Source: Nitrospiraceae bacterium
GTDB taxonomy: Bacteria; Nitrospirota; Thermodesulfovibrionia; Thermodesulfovibrionales; UBA1546
Assembly: GCA_021373015.1 (NCBI GenBank)
Contig: JAJFTJ010000005.1
Coordinates: 161,072-225,071 of the forward strand
Direction of reading: 5' to 3'
DNA length: 64,000 nucleotides
A program made the translations under genes and the position numbers. Positions 16,897-24,836 of the stretch are shown piece by piece. The notes below the pieces were generated by a model, which worked only from the letters and a program-made list of their open reading frames with translations, ran no database searches and had not been told where the DNA came from. Within the stretch, counting starts at the first letter, position 1; every line of letters starts with the position of its first letter.

Positions 16897-18354
16897 TTAT
16901 TCTGAAGCAATCCGTGTTTCTGCTTCATTTTGATATATTGGCAGAGTTATTATTACAGTTGTGCCTTTATTGATTTCGCTCTGCAAGTCTGCCTTTCCGT
17001 TATGTTCTTCTATAACTCTTTTTGTTGTTGCTAGCCCGAGTCCAAGTCCGTTTCTCTTTGTAGTAAAGAAGGGTTCAAAGACCTTCTGGCTATTATCAGC
17101 AGAAATACCCATTCCAGTATCACTTATTGCTATTATGAGCATATTTTTTATGTTTTCAGTTTTTATAGTAAGCTTTCCGCCTTTTGGCATTGACTGAAAG
17201 GCGTTTAATATTACATTGAATAAGCATGTTTTTATAAGCTCTGGATCGATGTTCACAACCGGAATAGATTTGTAATTTTTTATTATCTTAATATTTTCTG
17301 CTTCTGCTTTTGCCCATATTATCTCGATTATGTCATTGAGGATGCTGTCAATCTGCACCTTTTTAAGATTAAGCCTCAGTGGTTTCCCGTAAACAAGGAA
17401 ATCCTCAATAAGTTTATTAAGTCTGTGGATTTCTTTTTTTATGTTTTCGATAAGAGAATTAAACTGTTTCGAGTCATTGTTTCTTGCAGGCGAGTATTTT
17501 TCTTTTATATGATCGATGCTAAGACTGATAAAATTCAAAGGATTTCTTATCTCATGTGCGATGCTGCGGGATAGTTGTCCTATGCCTGACAGGTGTTCAG
17601 CTTCGCGAAGCTTGTTTTCCATATTGCGTTGCTCACGCAATTTGCCTATCATGAAGTTAAAACTGTCAGTCAAATCGCCGATCTCATCCTTGCGCGTTTC
17701 GTTTAGGGTCTGGTGGAGATCGCCTGCTGCAATTCTCTTTGCAGCTGACACAACGTCTTGAATTGGTTTTGTATATCTCCAAGACAGAAGTAAAACTATT
17801 CCTATACCAACTCCAAACACAAATAAGGTTCCTGCAACTCTCTTGATCATATTGTCCCTCAGGAGTTTGGAAAAATAATTTGCATTAATTTTCAGTTGTA
17901 TATATCCGTAGTGTTCTTTGCCTGCAATAACAGGCAATATCAGATTGTAACCTCTGCCTTCTTCACGTGATATGGACTCGCCAAATTCTGCTCTTATCAA
18001 TAGTTCTTTTTTCTTGTCTCCCACCGGCCGTCCAACTTTATCAAGATTGGTGCTTGCGATTATCTCATCAGAATTATTTATTAATGATATCTCTTTGACT
18101 CCTTTTGTATTAAGGCTCTGGAGATATTGGTAAAGCCACATCTCATCCGCAGGTTTTTCACTTGTGATCTCTTCAACGCCCACTTGTATAGCCCTTGAGA
18201 GCTCGCTTATCTGTGATTCGAACTCCTTGAACATAGCTTTTTCAGCCTGTAAATATAGAACCATTAAAACTGCCGTAAGAATAGAGCTTAGAAAGAGCAT
18301 CATAAGAATAAGTTTTTTGTTAAGCGAGAGGTTTATGAAAAATCCTTTCAGCAT
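16897..18354 (-). CDS. membrane sensor histidine kinase
   Basis: The 485-residue kinase has a transmembrane helix at about residues 13-31, an extracytoplasmic sensor loop of about 140 residues, a second helix near 175-195 and a HAMP domain. The HisKA phospho-histidine is in SIAHEIRNPLNFI, and the HATPase domain has NVILNAFQSM, DTGMGIS and GLGLGLATTKRVIEEH. The sensor loop (LKKKGVKEISLIN-like segment and GYIQLKINANYF) resembles a single-Cache/DUF3365-type fold, but the ligand is unknown. It lies directly upstream of the NtrC-type regulator and is presumably its partner. The spacing of 120 bp to the divergent nnrDE gene leaves room for promoters of both. Confidence 0.92.
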   Translation of the reverse strand: MLKGFFINLSLNKKLILMMLFLSSILTAVLMVLYLQAEKAMFKEFESQISELSRAIQVGVEEITSEKPADEMWLYQYLQSLNTKGVKEISLINNSDEIIASTNLDKVGRPVGDKKKELLIRAEFGESISREEGRGYNLILPVIAGKEHYGYIQLKINANYFSKLLRDNMIKRVAGTLFVFGVGIGIVLLLSWRYTKPIQDVVSAAKRIAAGDLHQTLNETRKDEIGDLTDSFNFMIGKLREQRNMENKLREAEHLSGIGQLSRSIAHEIRNPLNFISLSIDHIKEKYSPARNNDSKQFNSLIENIKKEIHRLNKLIEDFLVYGKPLRLNLKKVQIDSILNDIIEIIWAKAEAENIKIIKNYKSIPVVNIDPELIKTCLFNVILNAFQSMPKGGKLTIKTENIKNMLIIAISDTGMGISADNSQKVFEPFFTTKRNGLGLGLATTKRVIEEHNGKADLQSEINKGTTVIITLPIYQNEAETRIASE

Positions 18355-18474
18355 GATAAGTAGCTTATCAGGTAGGGAAACTGGAAATCAAGAAGGAGTT
18401 TGATTACTTGATACGCTTTATAACAGTGTGATATAGTGCGTATAAAATCATATAAATATTTTTTGTGAGGGGAA

Positions 18475-20037
18475 ATGAAGGTTGCTACTGCATTAGAAAT
18501 GCGGGAAATTGACAGCAGGACTATAAAGCATTGTAAAGTGCCTGCCAAAACTCTAATGGAAAGGGCAGGGTTTTCTGTTGCATTAAGAATTAAGCAGCTG
18601 TTTGCACCTCAGAAAGTTGTTGTTCTTGCAGGCGCAGGAAATAATGGCGGAGACGGCGTTGCAGCTGCAAGAATTCTTCATGAATCCGGATGGGATGTAA
18701 ATATTTTGCTTTTTGAAGAACAAAAAAAACTCAGTCCTGAATGCCTTCTCCAGTGTAAACTGGCAAAGAAAAAAGGTGTCAGTATCGAACATATTAGTAA
18801 ACTGAAAGAAAAACATATCGCTGATTCATTGGTTGTTGATTCTTTTTTCGGCACTGGCTTGCAAAGAGAAATAACAGGCTCGATTGCAGATGCAATAGCA
18901 TTGTTGAATTCTAAAAATATTCCTGTTATTGCTGTTGATATACCTTCAGGCATATCTGCTGATACCGGACAAATAATGGGTGAGGCTGTAAAAGCTGATT
19001 ATACTGTTACTTTCGGTCTTCCAAAAAGAGGACACTTTTTATATCCAGGAGCTAAATATTCAGGAAAACTTTTTGTTCAAGAGATCGGATTCCCTGCTGA
19101 ACTTTTAAAATCAGAAAATATAAGCACAGAACTTCTTGAAAAAAGAGAAATGTCTTTGCTCCTGCCTGAAAGACCGGAGTATTCGCATAAGGGATATTAT
19201 GGACATGTGTTGATTGTGGCAGGCTCAAGAGAAAAAACAGGCGCTGCATTTATGTGTGCAAAGTCATGTTTGATGACTGGCGCTGGGATTGTTACTATAG
19301 GCATTCCGGAAACTTTAGTTAGTGCATTTCAACCAAGGGTTACAGAAGAGATGATTCTTGCTCTTCCTGACAGAGGAGACGGGACACTGTCTGCTGATGC
19401 CTCTGAAAAAATATTAAATTTCCTTTCTGAAAAAGCAGATGTATTGGCTATAGGTCCTGGACTTACTGTTACGAATGATACTACAGCCCTTATATTTAAG
19501 ATTGCAGGAGCTGCAACAGTGCCAATGGTAATGGATGCAGATGCAATTAATGCCCTGGGTAAGCACCCTGATATTGTTAGTCTATTATGTAATGCAAAAT
19601 CTCCTATTATATTCACACCGCACACAGGTGAGATGGCAAGGCTTCTTAAGGCTTCAAGAAATACGAGAAACGAAATTGAGACCAGAAGAGAGATAGAGAA
19701 AGACAGAGTTAATTCAGCAATAAATTTTTCAAAGTTAAGCTCTGCATATGTTGTGCTTAAGGGAGCTCCGACAATAGTCGCAGCGCCTGAGGGTAATGCT
19801 TTTATTAATACAACAGGAAATCCAGGAATGGCAAAGGCAGGTTCTGGAGATGTGCTGACAGGAATGATCTCAGCATTTCTCAGTCAGAATTTAAGTCCTG
19901 TAGACGCTTCTAGCCTTGGAGTCTTTATGCACGGACTTTCTGGCGATATTGTTCTGAGAAAAAAAGGAGCTTATTCAATACTTGCATCAGACATAATTGA
20001 TTCAATTCCTGGTGCATTTTTATCGCTGAGGCAATAA
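18475..20037 (+). CDS. nnrDE: bifunctional NAD(P)H-hydrate epimerase / ADP-dependent dehydratase
   Basis: This 520-residue protein repairs hydrated NADH and NADPH. The N-terminal YjeF_N domain has VVVLAGAGNNGGDGVAAARI, DSFFGTGLQRE and VDIPSGISADTG. The C-terminal carbohydrate-kinase-like dehydratase domain has HKGYYGHVLIVAGS, ALAIGPGL-like LAIGPGLT, DADAINAL, FTPHTGEMARL and NTTGNPGMAKAGSGDVLTG. The fused order matches E. coli Nnr. It starts the compact operon nnrDE-pgeF-tsaE-nadK, which also makes NADP from NAD, so synthesis and repair of the cofactor are co-expressed. A GAGGGGAA precedes the ATG. Confidence 0.95.
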   Translation: MKVATALEMREIDSRTIKHCKVPAKTLMERAGFSVALRIKQLFAPQKVVVLAGAGNNGGDGVAAARILHESGWDVNILLFEEQKKLSPECLLQCKLAKKKGVSIEHISKLKEKHIADSLVVDSFFGTGLQREITGSIADAIALLNSKNIPVIAVDIPSGISADTGQIMGEAVKADYTVTFGLPKRGHFLYPGAKYSGKLFVQEIGFPAELLKSENISTELLEKREMSLLLPERPEYSHKGYYGHVLIVAGSREKTGAAFMCAKSCLMTGAGIVTIGIPETLVSAFQPRVTEEMILALPDRGDGTLSADASEKILNFLSEKADVLAIGPGLTVTNDTTALIFKIAGAATVPMVMDADAINALGKHPDIVSLLCNAKSPIIFTPHTGEMARLLKASRNTRNEIETRREIEKDRVNSAINFSKLSSAYVVLKGAPTIVAAPEGNAFINTTGNPGMAKAGSGDVLTGMISAFLSQNLSPVDASSLGVFMHGLSGDIVLRKKGAYSILASDIIDSIPGAFLSLRQ

Positions 20038-20041
20038 TTAA

Positions 20042-20752
20042 ATGTACAATTCGCCAGATATTTTAATATTCCCAGATATATATGATTCTAATATAAGAGC
20101 CTTTTTCTCTGGCAAGAAACCTGGCGCTGATCTTGACAGAATCGCAGAGATATCTTCTTTTAAAAAAGAAAATATATATATGCCGATACAGAAGCATACA
20201 GACAAAGTGCTTTTATTGGACTTTGACTTTTCTCCAGCTATTGCTGATGCGGTCATAACTAATAACAGGCAAGTCCTCATCGGTGTTCAGGTTGCTGATT
20301 GTGTGCCTGTGCTTTTATATGACCCTAAAAAAACAGCAATAGGCGTTGTTCATGCAGGCTGGAAGGGCACAGCGTCAGGACTTATAAAGAATACTATAAC
20401 AGCAATGCATGATAGTTTCGGGTCTTCACCCGAAGATATTCGTGTCTCAATAGGGCCAAGCATAAGATGGTGCTGCTATAAGGTTAAAAATGATGTTCTT
20501 GACCCTGTTATAAAAGCCACCGGCGCAGGAGAATACCACATGATCAGAGACGGAGAATACTGTCTGGACATTGCATCAGCTAATAAATATCAGGCATTGT
20601 CTCTTGGTGTTTTGGAAAATAATATCTGGATATCAGATGAGTGTACTTTTTGTTCCCCGGACAAATTTTATTCATACAGGTATTCAAAGGGACATGCTGG
20701 TCGGAGATTCGACTCTATGAGCAGACAGGGTGGATTTATAGGAATTTTTTAA
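20042..20752 (+). CDS. pgeF: PgeF/YfiH-type (laccase-domain) protein
   Basis: The 236-residue protein is of the former DUF152 family. The zinc-binding residues are visible in VQVADCVPVLLYD, GVVHAGWKGTASGLI and the C-terminal FCSPDKFYSYR. Relatives have been shown to cleave purine nucleosides, and in E. coli YfiH corrects wrongly incorporated amino acids in peptidoglycan precursors; which applies here is not decidable. It lies four bases after nnrDE and one base before tsaE. Confidence 0.88.
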   Translation: MYNSPDILIFPDIYDSNIRAFFSGKKPGADLDRIAEISSFKKENIYMPIQKHTDKVLLLDFDFSPAIADAVITNNRQVLIGVQVADCVPVLLYDPKKTAIGVVHAGWKGTASGLIKNTITAMHDSFGSSPEDIRVSIGPSIRWCCYKVKNDVLDPVIKATGAGEYHMIRDGEYCLDIASANKYQALSLGVLENNIWISDECTFCSPDKFYSYRYSKGHAGRRFDSMSRQGGFIGIF

Positions 20753-20753
20753 T

Positions 20754-21218
20754 ATGAGAAAATTTACGAGCAAGAATAGCGAAAAAACCGAGGAAATAGG
20801 ATTTGATCTTGGCAAGAGACTTACTCCAGGGAATGTTATATGTTTATATGGAGACCTTGGAGCTGGCAAGACAACTTTTGTAAAAGGAATTGCTGAGGCG
20901 CTGGGTATTCCAAAGCGAGATATAACGAGCGCAAGCTTCACGATTATTGCTGAGTATAAAACCAGGATACCTTTTTACCACATTGATCTTTATAGACTTG
21001 AAAAGAATTCAGATATCGATGGAACCGGAATATGGGATTACATTTATGGAAACGGCATTGCTGTTGTTGAATGGGCAGAACATTTAGGAGAACCTGCTGC
21101 TGATTTTATAAGAGTAAAATTTGCTATCATAGATGAAGAGACAAGAGATATTACAATCGAGGGTATAGATGAAAAAGATAGGAATAATTTGCAAGGCAGG
21201 AAGAACAGAACCACTTGA
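20754..21218 (+). CDS. tsaE: tRNA threonylcarbamoyladenosine synthesis ATPase
   Basis: TsaE is the ATPase that drives the TsaBD complex in making t6A37 of ANN-decoding tRNAs. Walker A is GDLGAGKTTF at residues 33-42, and SASFTIIAEY, FYHIDLYRL and VEWAEHLG are the usual family blocks. The length is 154 residues. The last 50 bases overlap the start of nadK in another frame, so the C-terminal residues are not conserved family sequence. Confidence 0.93.
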   Translation: MRKFTSKNSEKTEEIGFDLGKRLTPGNVICLYGDLGAGKTTFVKGIAEALGIPKRDITSASFTIIAEYKTRIPFYHIDLYRLEKNSDIDGTGIWDYIYGNGIAVVEWAEHLGEPAADFIRVKFAIIDEETRDITIEGIDEKDRNNLQGRKNRTT

Positions 21219-22035
21219 AATTTTAGGCAGACAAGGGAAAGACGGACTTTTAACTTGGCTTCAAAAAAAAGGCTGTGATATATTCCTTGATTTAAAAACA
21301 GCGGAAGCTCTCAGTCTTAAAGGTTTTTCCAATGAGGAAATCGCAAAGATTTCTGACGTTGTGATCGTTCTTGGAGGTGATGGAACTCTTCTGAGTGTGG
21401 CAAGACTTGTATGTAAGAATAATATTCCAATACTCGGAATAAATTTAGGCGGACTTGGTTTCATAACAGAGGTGCAAGTTTCCGAGCTGCATGAAGTGAT
21501 TGGCAGACTGCTTTCTGGACAGTTCCAGTGCGAAGAAAGAGTGATGCTTCATGCCCAGCTTCAGAGAGAAAAAAAGATTATTGGCGAGTATTCAGTTCTT
21601 AATGACATTGTAATAAACAAGAGTGCGCTTGCAAGAATTGTAGATCTCGAAACATATGTTGATAGAAAATGTGTAACTACTTTTAAAGCTGACGGTTTGA
21701 TTGTATCAACGCCAACAGGCTCAACAGCATATTCTTTGTCTGCAGGCGGTCCAATTCTGTACCCTACAATTGCGAGTATAATAATTACGCCAATATGTCC
21801 TCATACACTGACAAACAGACCAATAGTTATTCCTGACAATGTTTTGATAGAAATTGTGCTTAAATCTTCCAGCGAAGATGTGTTTCTTACTCTTGACGGT
21901 CAGGTAGGAATGCCTTTAAAAAAAGATGATATTGTAAAAATCAAAAAGTCACTATATACGACAAAACTTCTCATTCCTCCAGACAGGGATTATTTCCAGG
22001 TTTTAAGGACAAAATTAAAATGGGGAGAACGCTGA
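21169..22035 (+). CDS. nadK: NAD kinase
   Basis: NadK phosphorylates NAD to NADP. The signature GGDGT is at residues 69-73 (VVIVLGGDGTLLSVARL), followed by GINLGGLGFITEV and the second conserved block DGLIVSTPTGSTAYSLSAGG. At 288 residues it is complete, and the ATG at 21169 gives the expected MKKIGIICK start. It overlaps tsaE by 50 bases, a rather long overlap that implies translational coupling. It ends the nnrDE-pgeF-tsaE-nadK operon. Confidence 0.95.
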   Translation: MKKIGIICKAGRTEPLEILGRQGKDGLLTWLQKKGCDIFLDLKTAEALSLKGFSNEEIAKISDVVIVLGGDGTLLSVARLVCKNNIPILGINLGGLGFITEVQVSELHEVIGRLLSGQFQCEERVMLHAQLQREKKIIGEYSVLNDIVINKSALARIVDLETYVDRKCVTTFKADGLIVSTPTGSTAYSLSAGGPILYPTIASIIITPICPHTLTNRPIVIPDNVLIEIVLKSSSEDVFLTLDGQVGMPLKKDDIVKIKKSLYTTKLLIPPDRDYFQVLRTKLKWGER

Positions 22036-22166
22036 AGTAAAAGATGAAAAGCACCATGATTTATTTTTTATGAATGCGATACGCTTTTTTCCATGAAAAC
22101 AATAATTTTATCAGTATGTTTTATTCTGCTGGAGACTATAGACTCAAGAGGAGATATTTACAGATA

Positions 22167-23399
22167 ATGAGAAAAGCATTATTCGTGATCCTTATCCTTG
22201 TTTTTGCTGTCTCCGGGTTTGCTGATGAAAAGAAGCCGAATCAAAAACTCATGGACAACTACATTGCTGTTTTTGATGTTGAAACCGAGGGGGTGGACAA
22301 AAAGATTTCCCGGCCTTTGACCGAGAGCATCAGGCGCGAGCTTGTGATGTCAGGCAAATACGAGGTCATAGACAGAGGAAATATGAACAAAATCCTCGGT
22401 GAGCAAAAATTGCAGCTTTCAGGGTGTGTTTCAGGCCAGTGCATAGTCGAGGCAGGACAGATACTTGGCGTTGGAAAGATAATAACAGGCTCTGTGAGCA
22501 TCGTTGGAAAGACATTTTATCTCACACTTTCATTAATAAATGTTGAGACAGGGAAGATAGAAAATGTTTCGGAGGATGAATGTAAGTGTGAAGTTGATGA
22601 TCTGATTAAATCGACCAAGAGACTTGTAAAAAGACTTCTCGGCGAACAGGTCACAACTCTGGAGACTGCAACAACCTCAGGCACAACCCCTGATATAGAA
22701 ATGGTTTTTGTCAAAGGCGGATGTTTTCAGATGGGAGACACCTTTGGAGATAGAAAAAGTAATGAAAAATCAGTTCATGAAGTTTGCATAGATGATTTTT
22801 ATATTGGGAAATATGAGGTAACACAAAAACAATGGAAAGAGATAATGGGCAACAACAACTCACGCGAAAACTGCAGAGAGAACTTATGTCCTGTGGATAT
22901 GATAAGCTGGAATGAAATTCAGGATTTTATAACTAAGCTAAATAAAAAAACAGGAAAAAACTATAAGCTTCCGACAGAAGCCCAGTGGGAATATGCTGCT
23001 CGAAGCGGCGGCAAAAAAGAAAAATATGCAGGCACAAGCAATGAAGAAGAGCTTGGGGATTATGCATGGTATGACAAAAACTCAGGATTTGGATTTTTTA
23101 AAAATGGAAAGATATTTCCAGTAGGCCAGAAAAAACCTAATGGACTTGGGATATATGACATGAGTGGGAATGTATGGGAATGGGTAGCAGACTGGTATGA
23201 TGAGAATTATTATAAGAACAGCCCAAAGAATAATCCGACCGGGCCCAATAACGGAACTGAAAAGGTGCTCCGCGGCGGTTCCCAGCTAAACGGGACTAAG
23301 CATATGGAGGCATCTGCCCGGTACAGTTATGTGCCCACAAAACAGTACAGCACCTTCTACGGCGATTTCGGATTCCGTTTGTTGCTTTCGGAGAAATAA
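22167..23399 (+). CDS. secreted CsgG-like / SUMF1-like fusion protein
   Basis: I place the start at the ATG 22167: it follows AAGAGGAGA and opens a clear signal peptide (KALFVILILVFAVSGFA). A longer frame to 22074 has no such signal. Residues about 30-170 resemble CsgG/FlgO-type regulator-like domains (IAVFDVETEGV, SGKYEVIDRGNMNKIL, ILGVGKIITGSV). Residues about 180-410 form a formylglycine-generating-enzyme (SUMF1) fold: FVKGGCFQMGD, KYEVTQKQWKEIMG, LPTEAQWEYAARSG, MSGNVWEWVADW, and GFRLL at the end. The active-site cysteines of true sulfatase-activating enzymes are absent after RGGS, so a structural or ligand-binding role is more likely than catalysis. Codon use is richer in G+C than neighbouring genes. 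Confidence 0.78.
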   Translation: MRKALFVILILVFAVSGFADEKKPNQKLMDNYIAVFDVETEGVDKKISRPLTESIRRELVMSGKYEVIDRGNMNKILGEQKLQLSGCVSGQCIVEAGQILGVGKIITGSVSIVGKTFYLTLSLINVETGKIENVSEDECKCEVDDLIKSTKRLVKRLLGEQVTTLETATTSGTTPDIEMVFVKGGCFQMGDTFGDRKSNEKSVHEVCIDDFYIGKYEVTQKQWKEIMGNNNSRENCRENLCPVDMISWNEIQDFITKLNKKTGKNYKLPTEAQWEYAARSGGKKEKYAGTSNEEELGDYAWYDKNSGFGFFKNGKIFPVGQKKPNGLGIYDMSGNVWEWVADWYDENYYKNSPKNNPTGPNNGTEKVLRGGSQLNGTKHMEASARYSYVPTKQYSTFYGDFGFRLLLSEK

Positions 23400-23493
23400 T
23401 TTTGTGATTTTTAATAAAAAAATAGAATAAAAAATAGGGACAGCGACTGGTTTTCGTACTGCCTTTTCAAATTCACTCCTTTATTGTTTATGA

Positions 23494-23499
23494 TATAAT
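23494..23499 (+). promoter_or_regulatory. strong -10 box just ahead of the UDG gene
   Basis: TATAAT lies only nine bases before the ATG at 23509, so a start six to seven bases downstream would leave almost no leader. No Shine-Dalgarno sequence is present. No good -35 box is visible at 16-18 bases. Confidence 0.35.
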
Positions 23500-23508
23500 T
23501 TAAAAAAC

Positions 23509-24240
23509 ATGCAAATACACGACAAAGAGATAATAAATAATATAAGAACAGTTTTGAAATTTTATCAGGCACTGGGGTTGGAGAGACTTCCTTTGAATCT
23601 GTCTGTTAATAAATCATTATCGATAAAAACTCAAGAGATTAAAAAGCAATCTGCGGTTGTTTCTTCCTCAGCAGAAAAGGCTGCAGCATTAGAAGAGTTA
23701 AGGAAGGAATTAGAAAACTGCCAGAGATGCAGACTATCAAGGGAAAGAAAAAATATTGTTATTGGTGAAGGCAGCCTTGATGCTGATATTATGTTCATTG
23801 GTGAAGGTCCAGGCAGAGAAGAAGATATTCAGGGAAGACCTTTTGTCGGTGATGCAGGGCAGATTCTGACAAGACTTATAGAGAAGATGGGGTTTAAAAG
23901 AGAAAATGTTTATATAGGAAACATTGTTAAATGCAGACCTCCGATGAATCGAGACCCAGAAGAGGATGAAATTGCAGCATGCCTCCCTTTTGTGCAAAAA
24001 CAGATTGAGATAATCTCGCCTAAAATAATAATCTCGCTCGGCAGAATCTCTGCACATACATTGACTGAGTCGAAAATTCCTATAACAAAACTCAGAGGTA
24101 ATTTTTCAAAATATGGTCACATACCATTGATGCCGACTTTTCATCCTGCATATCTGCTGCGAAATCCAAAAGAAAAATGGCGTGTATGGGAAGATGCGCA
24201 GAGAGTTCTTGAAAAACTAAAAGAGATTAAGCAGACATGA
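23509..24240 (+). CDS. type 4 uracil-DNA glycosylase
   Basis: Family 4 UDGs are iron-sulfur enzymes that remove uracil from DNA. The cluster-binding cysteines include C-x2-C in NCQRCRLSRERK and IVKCRPPMNRDP. The uracil pocket motifs are FIGEGPGREEDIQGRPFVG and the C-terminal PTFHPAYLLRNP. The N-terminal 60 residues are variable and probably helical. It overlaps ubiX by four bases (ATGA). It could be annotated as a SPO1 DNA polymerase-related protein in older schemes. Confidence 0.92.
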   Translation: MQIHDKEIINNIRTVLKFYQALGLERLPLNLSVNKSLSIKTQEIKKQSAVVSSSAEKAAALEELRKELENCQRCRLSRERKNIVIGEGSLDADIMFIGEGPGREEDIQGRPFVGDAGQILTRLIEKMGFKRENVYIGNIVKCRPPMNRDPEEDEIAACLPFVQKQIEIISPKIIISLGRISAHTLTESKIPITKLRGNFSKYGHIPLMPTFHPAYLLRNPKEKWRVWEDAQRVLEKLKEIKQT

Positions 24241-24836
24241 AAAGATTTGTCTTTGGGATAAGCGGTGCGTCGGGATCTGTTGTTGGAATAAAAGTAATAA
24301 AAGAAATTTTAAAAACCTCAGAAGTCCATCTGATGATATCAGAACAATCTTTTTTGATTCTTGAATCTGAGAATAAAATAAAATGGCGAAGCAGCTCAGC
24401 CGAGCAAACAGAAAAGAAAATAAGAGAATACTTCAGTTCAGATAAAATTTATTTCCACAGTGAATCCAATCTGGCTGCTCCTGTTTCAAGCGGTTCATTT
24501 AAGACAGACGGGATGCTGGTTGTTCCGTGCTCGATGAAGACTTTGTCAGGAATTGCAAGTGGCTATGCTAATAGTCTTATTGAACGTGCTGCTGATGTGA
24601 CAATTAAAGAAGGACGTATGCTGCTTCTTTCGCCAAGAGAAATGCCTTTGAGTGCTATACATCTTGAAAACATGCTAAAACTTGCAAGGCTCGGAGTCAA
24701 GATATGTCCTCCTGTCCCTGCCTTCTATCATAACCCTGAAAATCTTGATGATATGGTTGCTTTTATAGCAGGTAAAATTCTTGACTCCATTGGAATTGAA
24801 CATAAGCTCTTCAAGCCCTGGAAAGCTAGCATCTAA
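24237..24836 (+). CDS. ubiX: UbiX-type flavin prenyltransferase
   Basis: UbiX attaches a dimethylallyl group to FMN to make the prenyl-FMN cofactor of UbiD decarboxylases. The 199-residue protein starts RFVFGISGASGSVVGIKVI (FMN site) and has VPCSMKTLSGIASGYANSLI, ERAADVTIKEGRMLLLSPRE and PPVPAFYHNPENLDDMV. No ubiD gene is in the window. The stop codon is immediately followed by the glgB start. Confidence 0.93.
   Translation: MKRFVFGISGASGSVVGIKVIKEILKTSEVHLMISEQSFLILESENKIKWRSSSAEQTEKKIREYFSSDKIYFHSESNLAAPVSSGSFKTDGMLVVPCSMKTLSGIASGYANSLIERAADVTIKEGRMLLLSPREMPLSAIHLENMLKLARLGVKICPPVPAFYHNPENLDDMVAFIAGKILDSIGIEHKLFKPWKASI

Noticed and set aside
22074..22166. 31-residue N-terminal extension of the SUMF1-like protein
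   Set aside because: The ATG at 22167 has a better ribosome site and directly starts a signal peptide, which the extension would bury.
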